Assembly (NCBI RefSeq): GCF_011751945.2
Contig: NZ_CP064951.1
Span: forward strand, 1,476,830 to 1,540,829
DNA from: Actinomyces sp. zg-332
GTDB taxonomy: Bacteria > Actinomycetota > Actinomycetes > Actinomycetales > Actinomycetaceae
DNA: 64,000 bases
Reading direction: 5' to 3'
Part shown: positions 63,828-64,000 of the stretch, in pieces
Numbering within the stretch: the stretch's first letter is position 1
Layout: the number at the start of each line of letters is the position of its first letter
The notes under the pieces: generated by a model
What the model was told of the DNA's origin: nothing
The model's database searches: none
Seen by the model: only the letters and a program-made list of their open reading frames with translations
Made by a program: the position numbers and the translations under genes

Positions 63828-64000
63828 GAGATTCTCCTGTTAGTTAATTGAATATTTCTTTTTCATATTCATAATATGATAAGACAAATACCCAGTTTAT
63901 ACGTTGTTTTATATTAGGTCAAAAAAATTATACCGTATTTTCTGTTTTTTATTTTATATTTTTATCTACATAAATTTTATACACAAATTTTATATTTTTT
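63828..64000. other. Left end of the rpmH-dnaA intergenic (origin side)
   Basis: AT-rich DNA beyond rpmH, where oriC-proximal sequence is expected. TTATCTACA (63962-63970, one mismatch) and TTATACACA (63977-63985, fits TTWTNCACA) are DnaA-box-like. dnaA itself is beyond the window edge, so the origin core is probably to the right. Confidence 0.6.

Overview
The window is a continuous piece of a low-GC actinobacterial chromosome that ends just left of the replication origin. Evidence for an actinobacterium is the gene order: rpmH-rnpA-yidD-yidC-jag-rsmG-parA-parB-aminotransferase-ddl at the right end, then trxA/trxB, MurJ-DUF6049-NUDIX next to a CCA-adding enzyme, and rpsF-ssb-rpsR-rplI. A compact Flp/Tad locus of the 'helicase/secretion neighbourhood' type points the same way. 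The L34 protein and the bifidobacteria/Actinomyces-like NrdD suggest an Actinomycetaceae- or Bifidobacteriales-type organism with unusually AT-rich DNA. The species is not identifiable from the sequence alone.

Layout. 1-1900: anaerobic class III ribonucleotide reductase (NrdD, cut by the left edge) under a pair of NrdR boxes. 2.1-7.9 kb: a PAP2 phosphatase and a seven-gene Tad/Flp pilus operon. 7.9-15.9 kb: alcohol dehydrogenase, tRNA-Pro, metallophosphoesterase, class A PBP, DUF4177/RidA pair, Crp-family regulator and a membrane protein. 16.1-20.3 kb: two hypothetical genes (one apparently Fic-like), a HAD-IB phosphatase, and a WXG100-like protein paired with a large lipase-like protein. 20.4-25.6 kb: copper-type P-ATPase, DedA, and a CcdA/DsbA thiol-redox pair. 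26-32 kb: ribosomal protein/SSB operon, second class A PBP, CCA-adding enzyme. 32-41 kb: NUDIX, DUF6049, MurJ, MFS transporter, LPG-synthase-like membrane protein, CLC-F-like transporter. 41-45 kb: dnaB, a dense DnaA-box cluster, tRNA-Thr, then a small accessory block with a ClbS/DfsB-like gene and a decayed ABC-F gene. 45-54 kb: TAP-type hydrolase lipoprotein, orphan ABC-2-like permease, PntAB transhydrogenase, alpha/beta hydrolase, TrxB and TrxA. 54-64 kb: Ddl, aminotransferase, ParB, ParA, an inserted block (orphan methyltransferase, Spx/ArsC-like protein, HTH coiled-coil protein), then rsmG, jag, yidC, yidD, rnpA, rpmH and the start of the rpmH-dnaA gap.

How it fits together. The right half serves replication, segregation and envelope biogenesis: DnaB and DnaA boxes, ParAB with four parS sites seen by eye, YidC/YidD/Jag, Ddl, MurJ and two bifunctional PBPs. 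Redox genes recur: NrdD, TrxA/TrxB, PntAB, DsbA/CcdA. The features that most deserve attention are the DnaA-box array before dnaB, the orphan methyltransferase block between parA and rsmG, the WXG-like/lipase pair, and an NrdD that lacks its usual N-terminal ATP-cone. No insertion sequences, prophage or CRISPR arrays were seen.
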